Below, one piece after another: positions 53,656 through 63,350 of a DNA stretch of 64,000 nucleotides. The notes below the pieces were generated by a model that was not told the DNA's origin, ran no database searches, and saw only the letters and a list, made by a program, of their open reading frames with translations. Both the position numbers and the translations under genes were made by a program. This DNA is from Odoribacter sp. Its GTDB lineage: Bacteria > Bacteroidota > Bacteroidia > Bacteroidales > Prolixibacteraceae. Position 1 is the stretch's first letter. Each line of letters starts with the position of its first letter. The stretch is taken from positions 62,001 to 126,000 of the forward strand of contig PNOH01000001.1 of assembly GCA_013824715.1 (NCBI GenBank), given 5' to 3'.

Positions 53656-53702
53656 GTAATGTAGTTTTAGGGAATTGATTTTACAGGAATTTGGCAGATT
53701 AA

Positions 53703-53729
53703 AAAAGCCGGATGGTTAGTCCGGCTTTT
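53703..53729. terminator. Bidirectional terminator between the dehydrogenase and SusD genes
   Basis: AAAAGCCGGA pairs exactly with TCCGGCTTTT around TGGTTAG. It lies between convergent genes, 22 bases from the SusD stop. Confidence 0.8.
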
Positions 53730-53750
53730 AAGATTTAGTTCATAAATAGT

Positions 53751-55646
53751 TTAATTATATCCAGGGTTTTGCTGCAATTGCGGCGCTTTGTTCATCTCGT
53801 CGCGCGAAAGTGGAACCCAGTAGAATTTTTTATCGGTAAATGATCTGGCATCAGCATTGTCGGCTTTGTTGTATTTCCAACTTTTGCTGCCATTATTGTA
53901 ATGTTCTACCCTCATTCCGTAAACATTTTCAATAACTTGTTCCATAATCATCCAGCGGCGGATATCCCAAAAGCGGTGGCCTTCACCAAAGAATTCGATA
54001 TTTCTTTCATCACGGACGAATTCTCTTGCTTTTGCCTGGTCGGTTGTAACCCTGTCGGGCAAACCGGCGCGGTTTCTAACCATGTTCATCGCATCAATGC
54101 CTTTCTGAAGGTCAGCGCCACCAATTTCAATACAGGCTTCAGCATAATTCATTAAAATTTCAGCATATCTGAATTCTATCCATGAATGAGTACCTCTGAA
54201 ATACTGGCCCGCAGTTGCCGGATCCATTAACTTTTTGAAATAGTACCCGGTTTTAGTAGCGTTCCACGATTCAATCAAACCCTGACGGGTGTCGAGACCA
54301 CTTTTATAAGGATTTGCATCACCGGCATTTGCCAAATAATAGCCAGTCTGAACTTTATTTTCCGGTTCCAGCCCCGCTGCATCCGAAGGTCTTTGCTGCC
54401 ATGGGGCTCCATCATACAAAACACAAGCATAAAAACGTGGCTCACGTCCATTGTATGGATTGCGCAACGGATCGGCAGCCAGTTCGGCAGCAGTTGCTGT
54501 TCTGACTTCCATATTCCCGGGATTGTATTTATCCCATTGGAATTTGGAACCATCAGCCATTTCAAATCTTCTTACGGCTGGTTCAGTAGGGTCGTTGTTT
54601 CCCCAATTGTGGTATCCGTTCGGGCCGTACCAAATATTGGCATTATTTATATTTCCTCCTGTGAGCGGGAACTGGATACCCCAGATGGTTTCGCTATTCC
54701 AGCCAGCTTTCTGGAGGAAATTGCTGCCATAGGTTTCTGCGTATTTCTGTACATCGGCGGCGGTTAATGTTGCTGGCGGGTCGGTAATTGTTCCTACCAA
54801 AGAAAAAGTTCCGAATTTGCCATCCATAACATCCTTTGCAGCATCACGGGCTTGAGTTAACAGAGTTGCCTGACTACCTGAAGGGAATGAAATCAGTGTA
54901 TTGGAAGCCTGTTCTGTCCATCCACCGTTTGTAAGTTTACTTGCACAGAAAAGCAGGACTCTTGATTTTAAAGCAGCAGCTGCTGCGCGATTTGCACGTC
55001 CCTGTTCTACTGATGCCGGTAAATTATCGATCGTACTTTGAATATCTTTAAGGATGAAATCAAGTGTTTCTTTAATAGTTGACCGTTTAGCAGTAGTGAA
55101 ATCATCACTCAGTTTATATGGCTGATCCTTTAAGACTGCACCACCATACACCATCAGAAGGGTTGAGTAATCGTATGCTCTGATAAAATAGGCTTCCCCT
55201 TTCATTTGTTTTTTCAGCGCTTCCTGTGCAGCTGTAATTTTAACAGCATCTACGTTGGCAAGAATCCGGTTTACATCCTGAATATTCGCGTAAAGATTAT
55301 TCCAGCGTAACCAACCACCTAATCCATTATTTACAAAATAACCCAACTGGTCTGGGCTCATAGTCCCTTTAAGCATGACATAGTTTGCCGGACGGTGAAT
55401 GCAAAGGGTCTGGTCGGTACCAGAACTTAAAAGGTCTTCGCGGGCACCAAGGATGCCGTTATCGGTATTTCCCCCCATTCTGTCGTAGCATTTACCCAGA
55501 TATGCATTCACAACATTGATATCTGAAAATACAAGTTCTTCGTTGAATGTATCAACTGCCTTCTTGTCAAGCACATCTTCCTGGCAGGATGCCGTAATTA
55601 AAAGAAGAATTGCGATTGCTGATATATTAAAAAATATTTTTTTCAT
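53751..55646 (-). CDS. SusD/RagB-family nutrient-binding lipoprotein
   Basis: A 631-residue outer-membrane lipoprotein (lipobox LLLITASC, Cys21). The SusD layout is clear: an early TPR-like part (AYLGKCYDRMGG, GEAYFIRAYDYSTLLMVYGG) and a C-terminal domain that ends RNIEFFGEGHRFWDIRRW and FYWVPLSRDEMNKAPQLQQNPGYN. It caps the SusC transporter and binds the nutrient, usually a glycan or peptide. No enzymes are encoded beside the pair, so the substrate is unknown. It follows SusC by 30 bases. Confidence 0.96.
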   Translation of the reverse strand: MKKIFFNISAIAILLLITASCQEDVLDKKAVDTFNEELVFSDINVVNAYLGKCYDRMGGNTDNGILGAREDLLSSGTDQTLCIHRPANYVMLKGTMSPDQLGYFVNNGLGGWLRWNNLYANIQDVNRILANVDAVKITAAQEALKKQMKGEAYFIRAYDYSTLLMVYGGAVLKDQPYKLSDDFTTAKRSTIKETLDFILKDIQSTIDNLPASVEQGRANRAAAAALKSRVLLFCASKLTNGGWTEQASNTLISFPSGSQATLLTQARDAAKDVMDGKFGTFSLVGTITDPPATLTAADVQKYAETYGSNFLQKAGWNSETIWGIQFPLTGGNINNANIWYGPNGYHNWGNNDPTEPAVRRFEMADGSKFQWDKYNPGNMEVRTATAAELAADPLRNPYNGREPRFYACVLYDGAPWQQRPSDAAGLEPENKVQTGYYLANAGDANPYKSGLDTRQGLIESWNATKTGYYFKKLMDPATAGQYFRGTHSWIEFRYAEILMNYAEACIEIGGADLQKGIDAMNMVRNRAGLPDRVTTDQAKAREFVRDERNIEFFGEGHRFWDIRRWMIMEQVIENVYGMRVEHYNNGSKSWKYNKADNADARSFTDKKFYWVPLSRDEMNKAPQLQQNPGYN

Positions 55647-55676
55647 ATTCTAACTGTTTATAAGTTATAAAATTTA

Positions 55677-58600
55677 CTAGAAGGTAATATTAGCGCCTAT
55701 GGCAAATGTTTTCATAGTAGGATAAACACCTGGATTGTTGGTTTCCGGATCCCATTTTTTGGTAGCGGAATAGATCAATGCCAGGTTATTGCCAGTAAAG
55801 TAAACACTGGCTCTTGCTAAACCAATTTTTGAGTAGTATTTGGCAGGAATTACATAATTCAGTACCACATTTTTCAAACGGCAATATGCTGTATTTTCGA
55901 GCCAGTAATCGCTCATGCGTACATCGGGCGACCAGTAAAGGTCGTCACGGTTATATGCCCTTGCTATATTGGTAACAGTGTTGGTTGGTGTCCAGCGGTT
56001 TTCGAATTGCCATTTGTAGTAGTTTCCGGCTTCTCCGCGTCGGTTATCGTATTGACTGCGTTTCAGGAATTCACCCTGACCCTGAATCTGAACTGATAAA
56101 GTAAATTCTTTCCACGCTACGCTCACATTGCCTCCATAAAAAGTTTCAGGTGCATCAACCCTGTCGAACAAAATCTGGTCATCGCCTGTAATCGTGCCAT
56201 CGCCCGATACATCCCTGAACATTACATCGCCCGGTTTAGTGCCGGCAAGTTTTGCAGGGGTAGCATCAACCTGTGCCTGATCTTTGAAAATTCCAATGGC
56301 ATCGTACATTAACCATGCGCCATAAGAATGTCCGGTAAGTTGTTGCCATGGTTTTGCCCTTACAGGTTCGTCCATTTCAACAATTTCGTTGTGGTTATAA
56401 CTGAAATTGGCAGTTACGTCAATACGCAAATCTTTGTTAATGGCTTTATGGTAACCAGCGTCAAGTTCAAATCCACGGTTATCTACAATACCAAGATTTT
56501 CCTGTGGCAATGTCAGACCTGTAAAGTTGGGAACCGAAGCATCTTTGGTTACAAGAATATCTTCCCTTTTGCTATAGAAAAACTCAGCATTCAGATGGAA
56601 AAGATCATCCATAAATTTTGAATCGAACCCAAGATTATAGGTTTTCTGTGTTTCCCATGTAATGTTTGGATTGGCGACAGTTGGTGGGCCAACTACCGTT
56701 TGTATCGCTCCGCTCGTGCCAAAGGTCATACCGGTACCAATACCATATTTATCCATAAACTGGAAAGGGCTTCCCGGGTCCATACCCATCATACCAAAGG
56801 ATGTCCTAAGCTTAAAGTAGTTGATAAACGACAAATTGGTTTTCCAAAAATCTTCTTCAGAAGCACGCCATCCAAGCAACAAACCCGGGAAATAACCCCA
56901 GCGATCCGATGCAGGGAATTTAAGTGAACCGTCAGCGCGGAATACAACTTCAGCAAGGTATTTCCCTTTATAGTCGTAAGTGGCACGTCCGATCCACGAT
57001 TTACGGGCATAAACTGAAGCAGATCCGGTAATATTCTGGTCTTTTGCATTACCGGCATCCATGGTCTTAATTACCGATGAAATATAATATTTACGATATC
57101 CGTAAAAATAGTTCCAGTCGCTTTGGTACTGCTCGAATCCGCCAAACAACGAAATACTATGGTCGCCAATCTTTTTTATATAATTGGCATTAATCATAGC
57201 CGTTTGGTTGACTGTACGGTCGTACCTTTCATTGTTTTCGGCAGATGAAAGACCTCTCAAAGTTGGAGTTAAAGGCATTTTCGTAATAAATCCGTCTGCC
57301 CCCCGTGTGGCCTGACTCCAATTGGGGTAGTATAATATCCATGGCTGATAGAATGCCTTGTTAAAATAGTTGGTAATGTCGTAGTTGTAACTTCCGGTGA
57401 ATGAAAGCCCTTTAACAAACGGAACAGTAATCGTTGCACTAAAAGTGCTTAACAACCTGTAAGTTTTCTGGTCGTTCATTCCGGCGCTGAAAGTGGACGT
57501 TTCAACAGGGTTATCACCATACTCAATATCCGGTCCTGGTTCTCCGGTTGGCCAGAACGACCAGTTCGTAGGAACCAGACGGGTTGACTGGCCTACAATA
57601 GCATCGGCGCTCTTGTATGGATAAATGCGGTTGTTCAAAAAACCAGCAAGTTCAACGCCTGTTTTCAGCCAATCGTTGATTGGCATCTCCAGTTTAGTCC
57701 TTACGTTGTATTGTTTATACTTGGTTGATGATGCTTTATAAAATGCATCGTCAGTTTTATACCCGAAAGAAACATAGTATTTCATCCCTTTGGCGCCACC
57801 GTCAAGGGTAATGTTGTGCCGTGTAGTAGTGGTCCATTTTTTAATCAGGTCGCCATACCAATCGGTATTGGGGTGTTCCCATGGATCTTTCCCATTGCCG
57901 AAAAGTTCGATATCCTTATCCGTATATCTGCGGGCTTTACCCTGGGCAACCTGATATTCTGAAAGCATGGTTGCATATTCGGCAGCATTGGTAACTTCAG
58001 GAAGTAATGTTGGGGTCATAACACCTTCATAAAACTGATAATTCAAACGAGGTTTGCCTTCCTTTCCCGATTTTGTCTGGATAAGGATTACCCCATTTGC
58101 GGCTTGTGCCCCGTAAATTGCTGCCGAAGCATCTTTCAATACAGAAAGACTTTCAATATCGTTCGGGTCAATTTCATCCATCGAACGTCCTGGAACACCA
58201 TCAATAACAACCAGTGGAGCTGTTTCAGATCTATTGGTCATACGGCTGTTGTCGGAGTTAACTGTTGTTCTTCCACGAACCATAATCCTGGGGTTCATCT
58301 GACCCGGTTCACCGGTTGTCTGAATAATAGTTGCCCCCGGGATAAGACCGGAAATTGCATTGGAAACGTTCATCGCAGGGATTGCCAGAAGTTTTTCACC
58401 ACCTATTGATGCAACAGCCCCAACAACATTGGCGCGCTTCTGAACACCGTACCCTACAACAACAACTTCGTCTAAGTCGGTAACATCTGATACAAGACTG
58501 ACGTTTATTGATGTTTCGTTGTTGACTTCAATTTCCTGAGATTTGTATCCCACGAATGAGAAAACCAAAACGGAATTTCGGTTTGGAACATTGATGGTAT

Positions 58601-58916
58601 AACTGCCGTCGATATCAGAGACTATACCAATAGTTGTTCCTTTCACAACTATTGTTACACCAGGAATAACTTCCTTGTTGGCAGAATCGGTGATTTTCCC
58701 GGTAACCTTGATTTGTTGTTGAGCAGAGGTTACCATTTCGGATTTATCGCCCGGTTTTGGATTGAATTTTTCGGATGAAGATGATGCCCCAAAGACCACC
58801 GAAGCATTCAAAATCACTCCCAAAATCACATAAAAATAGATTTTCAAAGTAGGCATGTACTTTCGAAAATCCACATAAGGCTTTAACAGCCCAAAGTTAG
58901 TGTGAGTTTTTTTCAT
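55677..58916 (-). CDS. SusC/RagA-family TonB-dependent transporter
   Basis: A 1079-residue outer-membrane barrel. After a signal region come an N-terminal carboxypeptidase-regulatory-like domain (about 67-150: VTGKITDSANKEVIPGVTI, SDIDGSYTINV, FVGYKSQEIEV), a TonB box (LDEVVVVGYG), a plug domain (about 160-280: GLIPGATIIQ, VVIDGVPGRSMDEIDPNDIE, AAIYGAQAANGVILIQTK) and a 22-strand barrel to the end. It imports the substrate captured by SusD, powered by TonB. It starts a two-gene operon, with no ECF sigma/anti-sigma pair directly upstream. Confidence 0.96.
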   Translation of the reverse strand: MKKTHTNFGLLKPYVDFRKYMPTLKIYFYVILGVILNASVVFGASSSSEKFNPKPGDKSEMVTSAQQQIKVTGKITDSANKEVIPGVTIVVKGTTIGIVSDIDGSYTINVPNRNSVLVFSFVGYKSQEIEVNNETSINVSLVSDVTDLDEVVVVGYGVQKRANVVGAVASIGGEKLLAIPAMNVSNAISGLIPGATIIQTTGEPGQMNPRIMVRGRTTVNSDNSRMTNRSETAPLVVIDGVPGRSMDEIDPNDIESLSVLKDASAAIYGAQAANGVILIQTKSGKEGKPRLNYQFYEGVMTPTLLPEVTNAAEYATMLSEYQVAQGKARRYTDKDIELFGNGKDPWEHPNTDWYGDLIKKWTTTTRHNITLDGGAKGMKYYVSFGYKTDDAFYKASSTKYKQYNVRTKLEMPINDWLKTGVELAGFLNNRIYPYKSADAIVGQSTRLVPTNWSFWPTGEPGPDIEYGDNPVETSTFSAGMNDQKTYRLLSTFSATITVPFVKGLSFTGSYNYDITNYFNKAFYQPWILYYPNWSQATRGADGFITKMPLTPTLRGLSSAENNERYDRTVNQTAMINANYIKKIGDHSISLFGGFEQYQSDWNYFYGYRKYYISSVIKTMDAGNAKDQNITGSASVYARKSWIGRATYDYKGKYLAEVVFRADGSLKFPASDRWGYFPGLLLGWRASEEDFWKTNLSFINYFKLRTSFGMMGMDPGSPFQFMDKYGIGTGMTFGTSGAIQTVVGPPTVANPNITWETQKTYNLGFDSKFMDDLFHLNAEFFYSKREDILVTKDASVPNFTGLTLPQENLGIVDNRGFELDAGYHKAINKDLRIDVTANFSYNHNEIVEMDEPVRAKPWQQLTGHSYGAWLMYDAIGIFKDQAQVDATPAKLAGTKPGDVMFRDVSGDGTITGDDQILFDRVDAPETFYGGNVSVAWKEFTLSVQIQGQGEFLKRSQYDNRRGEAGNYYKWQFENRWTPTNTVTNIARAYNRDDLYWSPDVRMSDYWLENTAYCRLKNVVLNYVIPAKYYSKIGLARASVYFTGNNLALIYSATKKWDPETNNPGVYPTMKTFAIGANITF

Positions 58917-59164
58917 TAGTTTAAAGATTTAGTTAAACGTTAAGTTTGAAATATAATAAACGCAATAAAGAACAGAATTGCCCAATAAAAATTGCCTTTA
59001 CACACACTAATTAACCCTATATGGATGTGTCCAAATCCTGCTACCCAAACCAATACCTCATCTAAATATTAAGGTCAAAGACACGCTTAAAGATATTGAA
59101 ATAAAATTATTAATAGAAAACCTCATGGGATTTTTTATATTGGTTTTTTTTGAGCCATTGGATG
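58917..59164. other. Intergenic stretch upstream of the SusC gene
   Basis: About 250 bases between the susC-like start and the inverted-repeat element. It is A/T-rich and should hold the SusC promoter, but I found no convincing -33/-7 pair on the minus strand. After the element, 59442-59567 leads to the next gene and shows nothing clear either. Confidence 0.4.
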
Positions 59165-59441
59165 GGGTATTCGACAAAATTCCCTTAATGAAAGGTTCAG
59201 GATATTGTTCTTAGGGCAAAACTGTGCCGTTAGGCACAATCGGTCGGTAGAGAGAATGGGGGGATATGATTCTTTCGTCCCGTACGGGACGAAACCTTGC
59301 TCTATTAATGATTTTTACCGACCTTGAATCCCTGACGGGATAAAAAATCCAATCACAGTTCTTCTTCGTATCAAGTTTTTTTTAGCTACCAAGGCACGAA
59401 ATCACGAAAAAACACTAAAAAGGGAATTTTGTCGTACACCC
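59165..59441. mobile_element. 277-bp MITE-like element with 22-bp terminal inverted repeats
   Basis: The left end (59165-59186, beginning GGGTATTCGACAAAA) and the right end (59420-59441) are complementary at 20 of 22 positions. The word TGGATG occurs just outside both ends (59159-59164, directly adjacent; 59444-59449, after two bases), so a target duplication is possible but not exact. The inside holds several hairpins: GTGCCGTTAGGCAC, CGTCCCGTACGGGACG, TCCCTGACGGGA and the pair GGTCGGTA/TACCGACC. No open frame. It may be a non-autonomous transposon or a dispersed repeat. Confidence 0.55.
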
Positions 59442-59567
59442 ACTGGATGCTATTAAGTGGTATATAAAATTTTAATCGAATGTAAATCGGTTCAAAGATT
59501 CTTTTACATTTACGCTGACCGAATGAAAAACAGGCACCTAAAATCTAACTAACTTCTAATTAAAGGA

Positions 59568-61352
59568 ATGCAACGTTTTTTTTCAGAAAAAATCGTATTT
59601 CGTTTAAGGTGGATTATTTTATGCATCTTATTTCCAGCCTTCTATATCTATTTTTTTTCGTTTAACAAGTTTCATCTGTTTTATCTGGAACAAATCCAGC
59701 TTTTTCGGTTTTCCTCTGACTATTTCCAGGCATTTCATGAAAAACCGGGTGAGTTTATTTTCTACCTGGGTGAATTTTTGACCCAATTTTTTGTAAATCC
59801 ATACCTTGGGGCAGGTATTGTAACTCTGGTGGCAGCTATCACGTGCTTTCTATCCCATCTGATCTTCAAAAAACTGGGAATCAATGCATTTGTCTTGTGT
59901 TTAGTGCCTGTACTAATAATTGAAGCTCTTCAAAGTAACCATCTGTATAAGATTGGGCTTACAATCGGAATTATTTTAGCTCTTTCGTTTGCCTGGTTGT
60001 ATTTGCGACTAACCGGTAATTTAAAGCGGTATATCATTGGTGGTGTGGCCTGGTTTTTATTGTATCACCTTTCGGGTAGTTTTGCATTATTTGCCTCACT
60101 TTTGGCAGTACTTTTTGAGATGTTGTATTTCAATTCTAAAACAAAATGGATTAAAAGTTTAGCTATAATACTTGTTTCCATTGGCTTTCCGTATCTGGCC
60201 TGGAAGTTTTTTTATCTTATAACCTTTCGGGATGCCTGGTTTTACCCGTTTCCATTTTGGGGTGTTTCACGAATGCCTTTATTTGCAGCTTTATTGGTTT
60301 ATTTTCCGGTCATTATTTCGATTCTTTCAGTTTATAAGCAAATCAGGAAAAAGGAAGTATGGGTTGTTCCATGGAATTACACCTCAATACTCATAGGAAG
60401 TCTGGTTGTTATTGTTGGTTTTTTGTTTGTTAAAACAAAGGCTTATGATCCTAAGATAGAGATATTTTTGGGTATGGATCACTATGTTCAAACAGAAGAC
60501 TGGAATAAGGTGATCGGACTTTCAAAAACATATCCTGGAACCAACCAACTGGTTATCTATTATACCAATCTTGCGTTGTACAAAACCGGACAATTCAGTG
60601 ACCGGATGTTTGATTTTCCGCAAAATGGAATTAATGGGTTGCGATTGAAATGGGTACGGGACGAAGTGACACCGTTCTTCGGAGGTGAAATATTTTATCA
60701 CCTGAATTATATCAACGAAGCCTACCGGTGGGCTTTCGAATCAATGGTGGCAAAAGGCTTAAACCCACGTTCGTTAAAACGGTTGGTTTTGACCAGCTTA
60801 ATTAACAGGCATTACGAAATTGCTGCCAGGTATCTGAATGTTTTAGATGAAACCATGTTTTACAAAGATTGGGCAACTCAGTATAAAACGTATGTTTCGG
60901 ATACGGCCCAAATTAGCCAAAATAAAGAACTGGCGGGGAAAAGGCATTTTTTGGCAAAGCATGATTTTATTAGCTATGATCTGGGATTGAACGAATTGTT
61001 ACAGGAACATCCGGATAACAAGATGGCTTTTGAATATCAAATGGCTGTTTTTCTTCTGAATAAGGATATTGCTAATTTTGCAGCCAATATATACCGTTTA
61101 AAGGAGTTGGGATACCGCGAAATACCGGTCAATTATGAAGAAGCCCTTCTGTTTTGCATGACTTATTTCAAAAAGGACCTTGTTCCTGATGGATATTCAA
61201 TTCGGCCCGCCACCATTCAACGAAAGAACGACTACATTGCCCAGATTTCAAGATGTGGCGGAGATCGGGAGAGGGCAGCCAGGGAGTTATACAACCAGTT
61301 TGGCAAAACGTGCTGGTATTATTTACATTTTGCCGAACAAACCAATAAATAA
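59568..61352 (+). CDS. Polytopic membrane protein, DUF6057-like
   Basis: A 594-residue protein. About nine membrane helices fill residues 12-305 (for example WIILCILFPAFYIYFF, GAGIVTLVAAITCFLSHLIF, TSILIGSLVVIVGFLFV); the remaining ~290 residues are soluble and helical, with a pattern of alternating helices resembling TPR-like repeats. It resembles the DUF6057 family of Bacteroidota; function is unknown. It is followed by the haem-motif propeller lipoprotein gene and may act with it at the membrane. It starts at the only plausible ATG near the frame opening. Confidence 0.7.
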   Translation: MQRFFSEKIVFRLRWIILCILFPAFYIYFFSFNKFHLFYLEQIQLFRFSSDYFQAFHEKPGEFIFYLGEFLTQFFVNPYLGAGIVTLVAAITCFLSHLIFKKLGINAFVLCLVPVLIIEALQSNHLYKIGLTIGIILALSFAWLYLRLTGNLKRYIIGGVAWFLLYHLSGSFALFASLLAVLFEMLYFNSKTKWIKSLAIILVSIGFPYLAWKFFYLITFRDAWFYPFPFWGVSRMPLFAALLVYFPVIISILSVYKQIRKKEVWVVPWNYTSILIGSLVVIVGFLFVKTKAYDPKIEIFLGMDHYVQTEDWNKVIGLSKTYPGTNQLVIYYTNLALYKTGQFSDRMFDFPQNGINGLRLKWVRDEVTPFFGGEIFYHLNYINEAYRWAFESMVAKGLNPRSLKRLVLTSLINRHYEIAARYLNVLDETMFYKDWATQYKTYVSDTAQISQNKELAGKRHFLAKHDFISYDLGLNELLQEHPDNKMAFEYQMAVFLLNKDIANFAANIYRLKELGYREIPVNYEEALLFCMTYFKKDLVPDGYSIRPATIQRKNDYIAQISRCGGDRERAARELYNQFGKTCWYYLHFAEQTNK

Positions 61353-61409
61353 ATATTTACAATTGAACTATTTACGATTTACAGATTTTGTAAACAGCAG
61401 ATAATTAGC

Positions 61410-62972
61410 ATGCTATACTTTAAATCGCATAAAACGCTAAGGACGCAATGTTTATCGCAAAGCGCCGCAAAGCTCTCCCGTTTTAACTTTACGGTTAACA
61501 ATTTGGTATTTCAGGGAAGTGCCTATTTCATTATTTTAATCTTCAGTGTTTTTTTTGTGTCGTGTTCTGATGACATTTCCAAATCGAAAAGGATTGGCCA
61601 AAATGCGGTTATCTATCCCGATTATGCTGGCATAACTATTCCCTGCAATATTGCTCAGTTAAATTTTGTCGTCAAGGAGCCTGCTGATAAATATATTGCA
61701 GTGTACAAGTCGAATGGGCATGAGATGTTTCGCGTTAGTTCAGGCGATGGAATAATTTCTGTTCCTTCAGGCAAATGGGACGATCTGCTCAAAGAAGCAA
61801 AAGGTCAGGATTTTACCATAGACATTTGCATAAATAAAGCTGGCAGTTGGTTTAAATATAATACCATAACCAACGAAATATCAACCGATTCGATTGATAA
61901 TTACCTGGTGTATCGCTTAATCGCTCCCGGTTTCGAAACATGGAATAAAATGGGGATTTATCAGCGGAATTTAGGCACTTTCGACGAAACACCGATCATG
62001 GAGAATACGATGAGCGGTGGCAATTGCATGAACTGCCATTCCTTTTGCATGAACAATAGCAATACGATGCTTTTTCATATGCGGGCCGAAAATGCCGGTA
62101 CCTATATTTATAAAGATGGCGTAATCGAAAAACTGGATACGAAGACCGATAGCACATTGGGTCCTGGAGTATATCCATCATGGCATCCGGGCGGAAAATT
62201 CGTGGCTTTTTCGACCAACCGGATTGTTCAAACATTTCATGCCATTCCCGATAAGAAAATTGAGGTTCTGGATACTCTGTCGGATGTAATTGTTTATAAC
62301 CTTCAAACACATGGCATTTCAACTGTTCCGGCAATCGCATCAAAAAACAGGCTGGAAACTTTTCCATCCTGGTCTCCGGACGGAAAGTCACTTTACTTTT
62401 GCAGCGCCAAAGCCGTTTCTCCTAAAGAATACAAAAACATAAGGTACGATTTACTTCGGATTTCTTTCGATCCTGAAAAGAACAGCTTTGGTTCGGTTGA
62501 TACGGTTTACAAAGCTGCTGAATTGGGAAAAAGCATATCATTTCCGCGCATTTCGCCCGATGGGAAATATGCCATGTTTTGCTTGTCAGACTATGGAAAC
62601 TTTAGTATCTGGCATCCGGAGAGCGACTTGTACCTATTCAATCTGGGAACAAAAGAAATTTCAAAACCTGAAATTAACAGCGAACGAACTGAAAGTTACC
62701 ATACCTGGTCGTCTAACGGTCGGTGGCTGGTTTTTAGCAGTCGCCGGTTAGACGGGCTTTATACAAGGCCCTATTTTTCACACATGGATAATAACGGCAT
62801 TTTCTCCAAACCGTTCATCTTACCGCAAAAGGATCCTTTGTTCTACGATCGGTTCTTAAAATCATACAATATTCCGGAACTTGTAAAGTCAAAAGTCAAC
62901 CTTGATCCCCGGATTATTTCAAGAGAACTCGACAAGAAACCAATCAAAGTCAAATTTATTTCAAAATTTTAG
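61410..62972 (+). CDS. PD40/TolB-like propeller lipoprotein with a haem c motif
   Basis: The frame is 520 residues from the ATG at 61410, but the first ~31 codons pass through a repeat-like stretch (AAAACGCTAAGGACGCAA, then CGCAAAGCGCCGCAAAG). A TTG at 61503 placed right before the hydrophobic signal (FIILIFSVFFVSC, a lipobox) is a plausible true start. CMNCH (Cys206, Cys209, His210 in the long numbering) is a CxxCH haem-attachment motif. The C-terminal half has WD40-like PD40 blades (FPSWSPDGKSLYFCSAK, SFPRISPDGKYAMF, YHTWSSNGRWLVFSSRR). It may be an electron-carrying or haem-binding outer protein; the partner is unknown. Confidence 0.75.
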   Translation: MLYFKSHKTLRTQCLSQSAAKLSRFNFTVNNLVFQGSAYFIILIFSVFFVSCSDDISKSKRIGQNAVIYPDYAGITIPCNIAQLNFVVKEPADKYIAVYKSNGHEMFRVSSGDGIISVPSGKWDDLLKEAKGQDFTIDICINKAGSWFKYNTITNEISTDSIDNYLVYRLIAPGFETWNKMGIYQRNLGTFDETPIMENTMSGGNCMNCHSFCMNNSNTMLFHMRAENAGTYIYKDGVIEKLDTKTDSTLGPGVYPSWHPGGKFVAFSTNRIVQTFHAIPDKKIEVLDTLSDVIVYNLQTHGISTVPAIASKNRLETFPSWSPDGKSLYFCSAKAVSPKEYKNIRYDLLRISFDPEKNSFGSVDTVYKAAELGKSISFPRISPDGKYAMFCLSDYGNFSIWHPESDLYLFNLGTKEISKPEINSERTESYHTWSSNGRWLVFSSRRLDGLYTRPYFSHMDNNGIFSKPFILPQKDPLFYDRFLKSYNIPELVKSKVNLDPRIISRELDKKPIKVKFISKF

Positions 62973-62979
62973 GAACACC

Positions 62980-63229
62980 ATGGGACTAGTAAAGCCTTAT
63001 TACAAGGTAATTTTGCCAAAAACAGAAGGGGACTTCGGATTTCAGTGGAAAAGTTGTTTCGATGAATTATCAGACTTATTGCGACATACAGAAATTAAAC
63101 CTTTCAGAATAAGTGTCTTTTTACATACTAAAAATGAAACGGATTATCATTCCAATGACCTTTGTGCAAGCCGATATTTGCCGCGAAAATTTATTGGTCG
63201 AAATTGAAGGAGAAAAAGTTAATAGCTGA
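62980..63229 (+). pseudogene. Remnant of a Rid-family (YjgF-like) gene with an internal deletion
   Basis: From the ATG at 62980 the frame encodes an N-terminus like Rid/YjgF-type proteins of Bacteroidota (KPYYKVILPKTEGDFGFQW, FRISVFLHTKNET) and then turns into meaningless residues up to 63207. In another frame (from 63134) the peptide MTFVQADICRENLLVEIEGE follows and ends at TGA 63227-63229, which looks like the C-terminus of the same family. The middle is missing and the frame is shifted, so the gene is dead. It lies eight bases after the propeller lipoprotein gene. The family call rests on my recognition of the two ends. Confidence 0.55.
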
Positions 63230-63350
63230 TTAGATCAGAAAATAAATGTTATCAATACATTTATTTTCAAATTTCTTCTTAAAACTTGTATATTCACAAA
63301 ATCTTATGGACTATTTTATTACTATTTTACATGATTAATCCTTTCATATA

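Noticed and set aside
18501-58916. GH32 and the SusC/SusD pair as one polysaccharide utilisation locus
   Set aside because: About 34 kb and many housekeeping genes lie between them, and they are on different strands.
59159-59449. TGGATG flanks as a proven target-site duplication
   Set aside because: The right copy is two bases away from the inverted repeat end, so the duplication is not exact.
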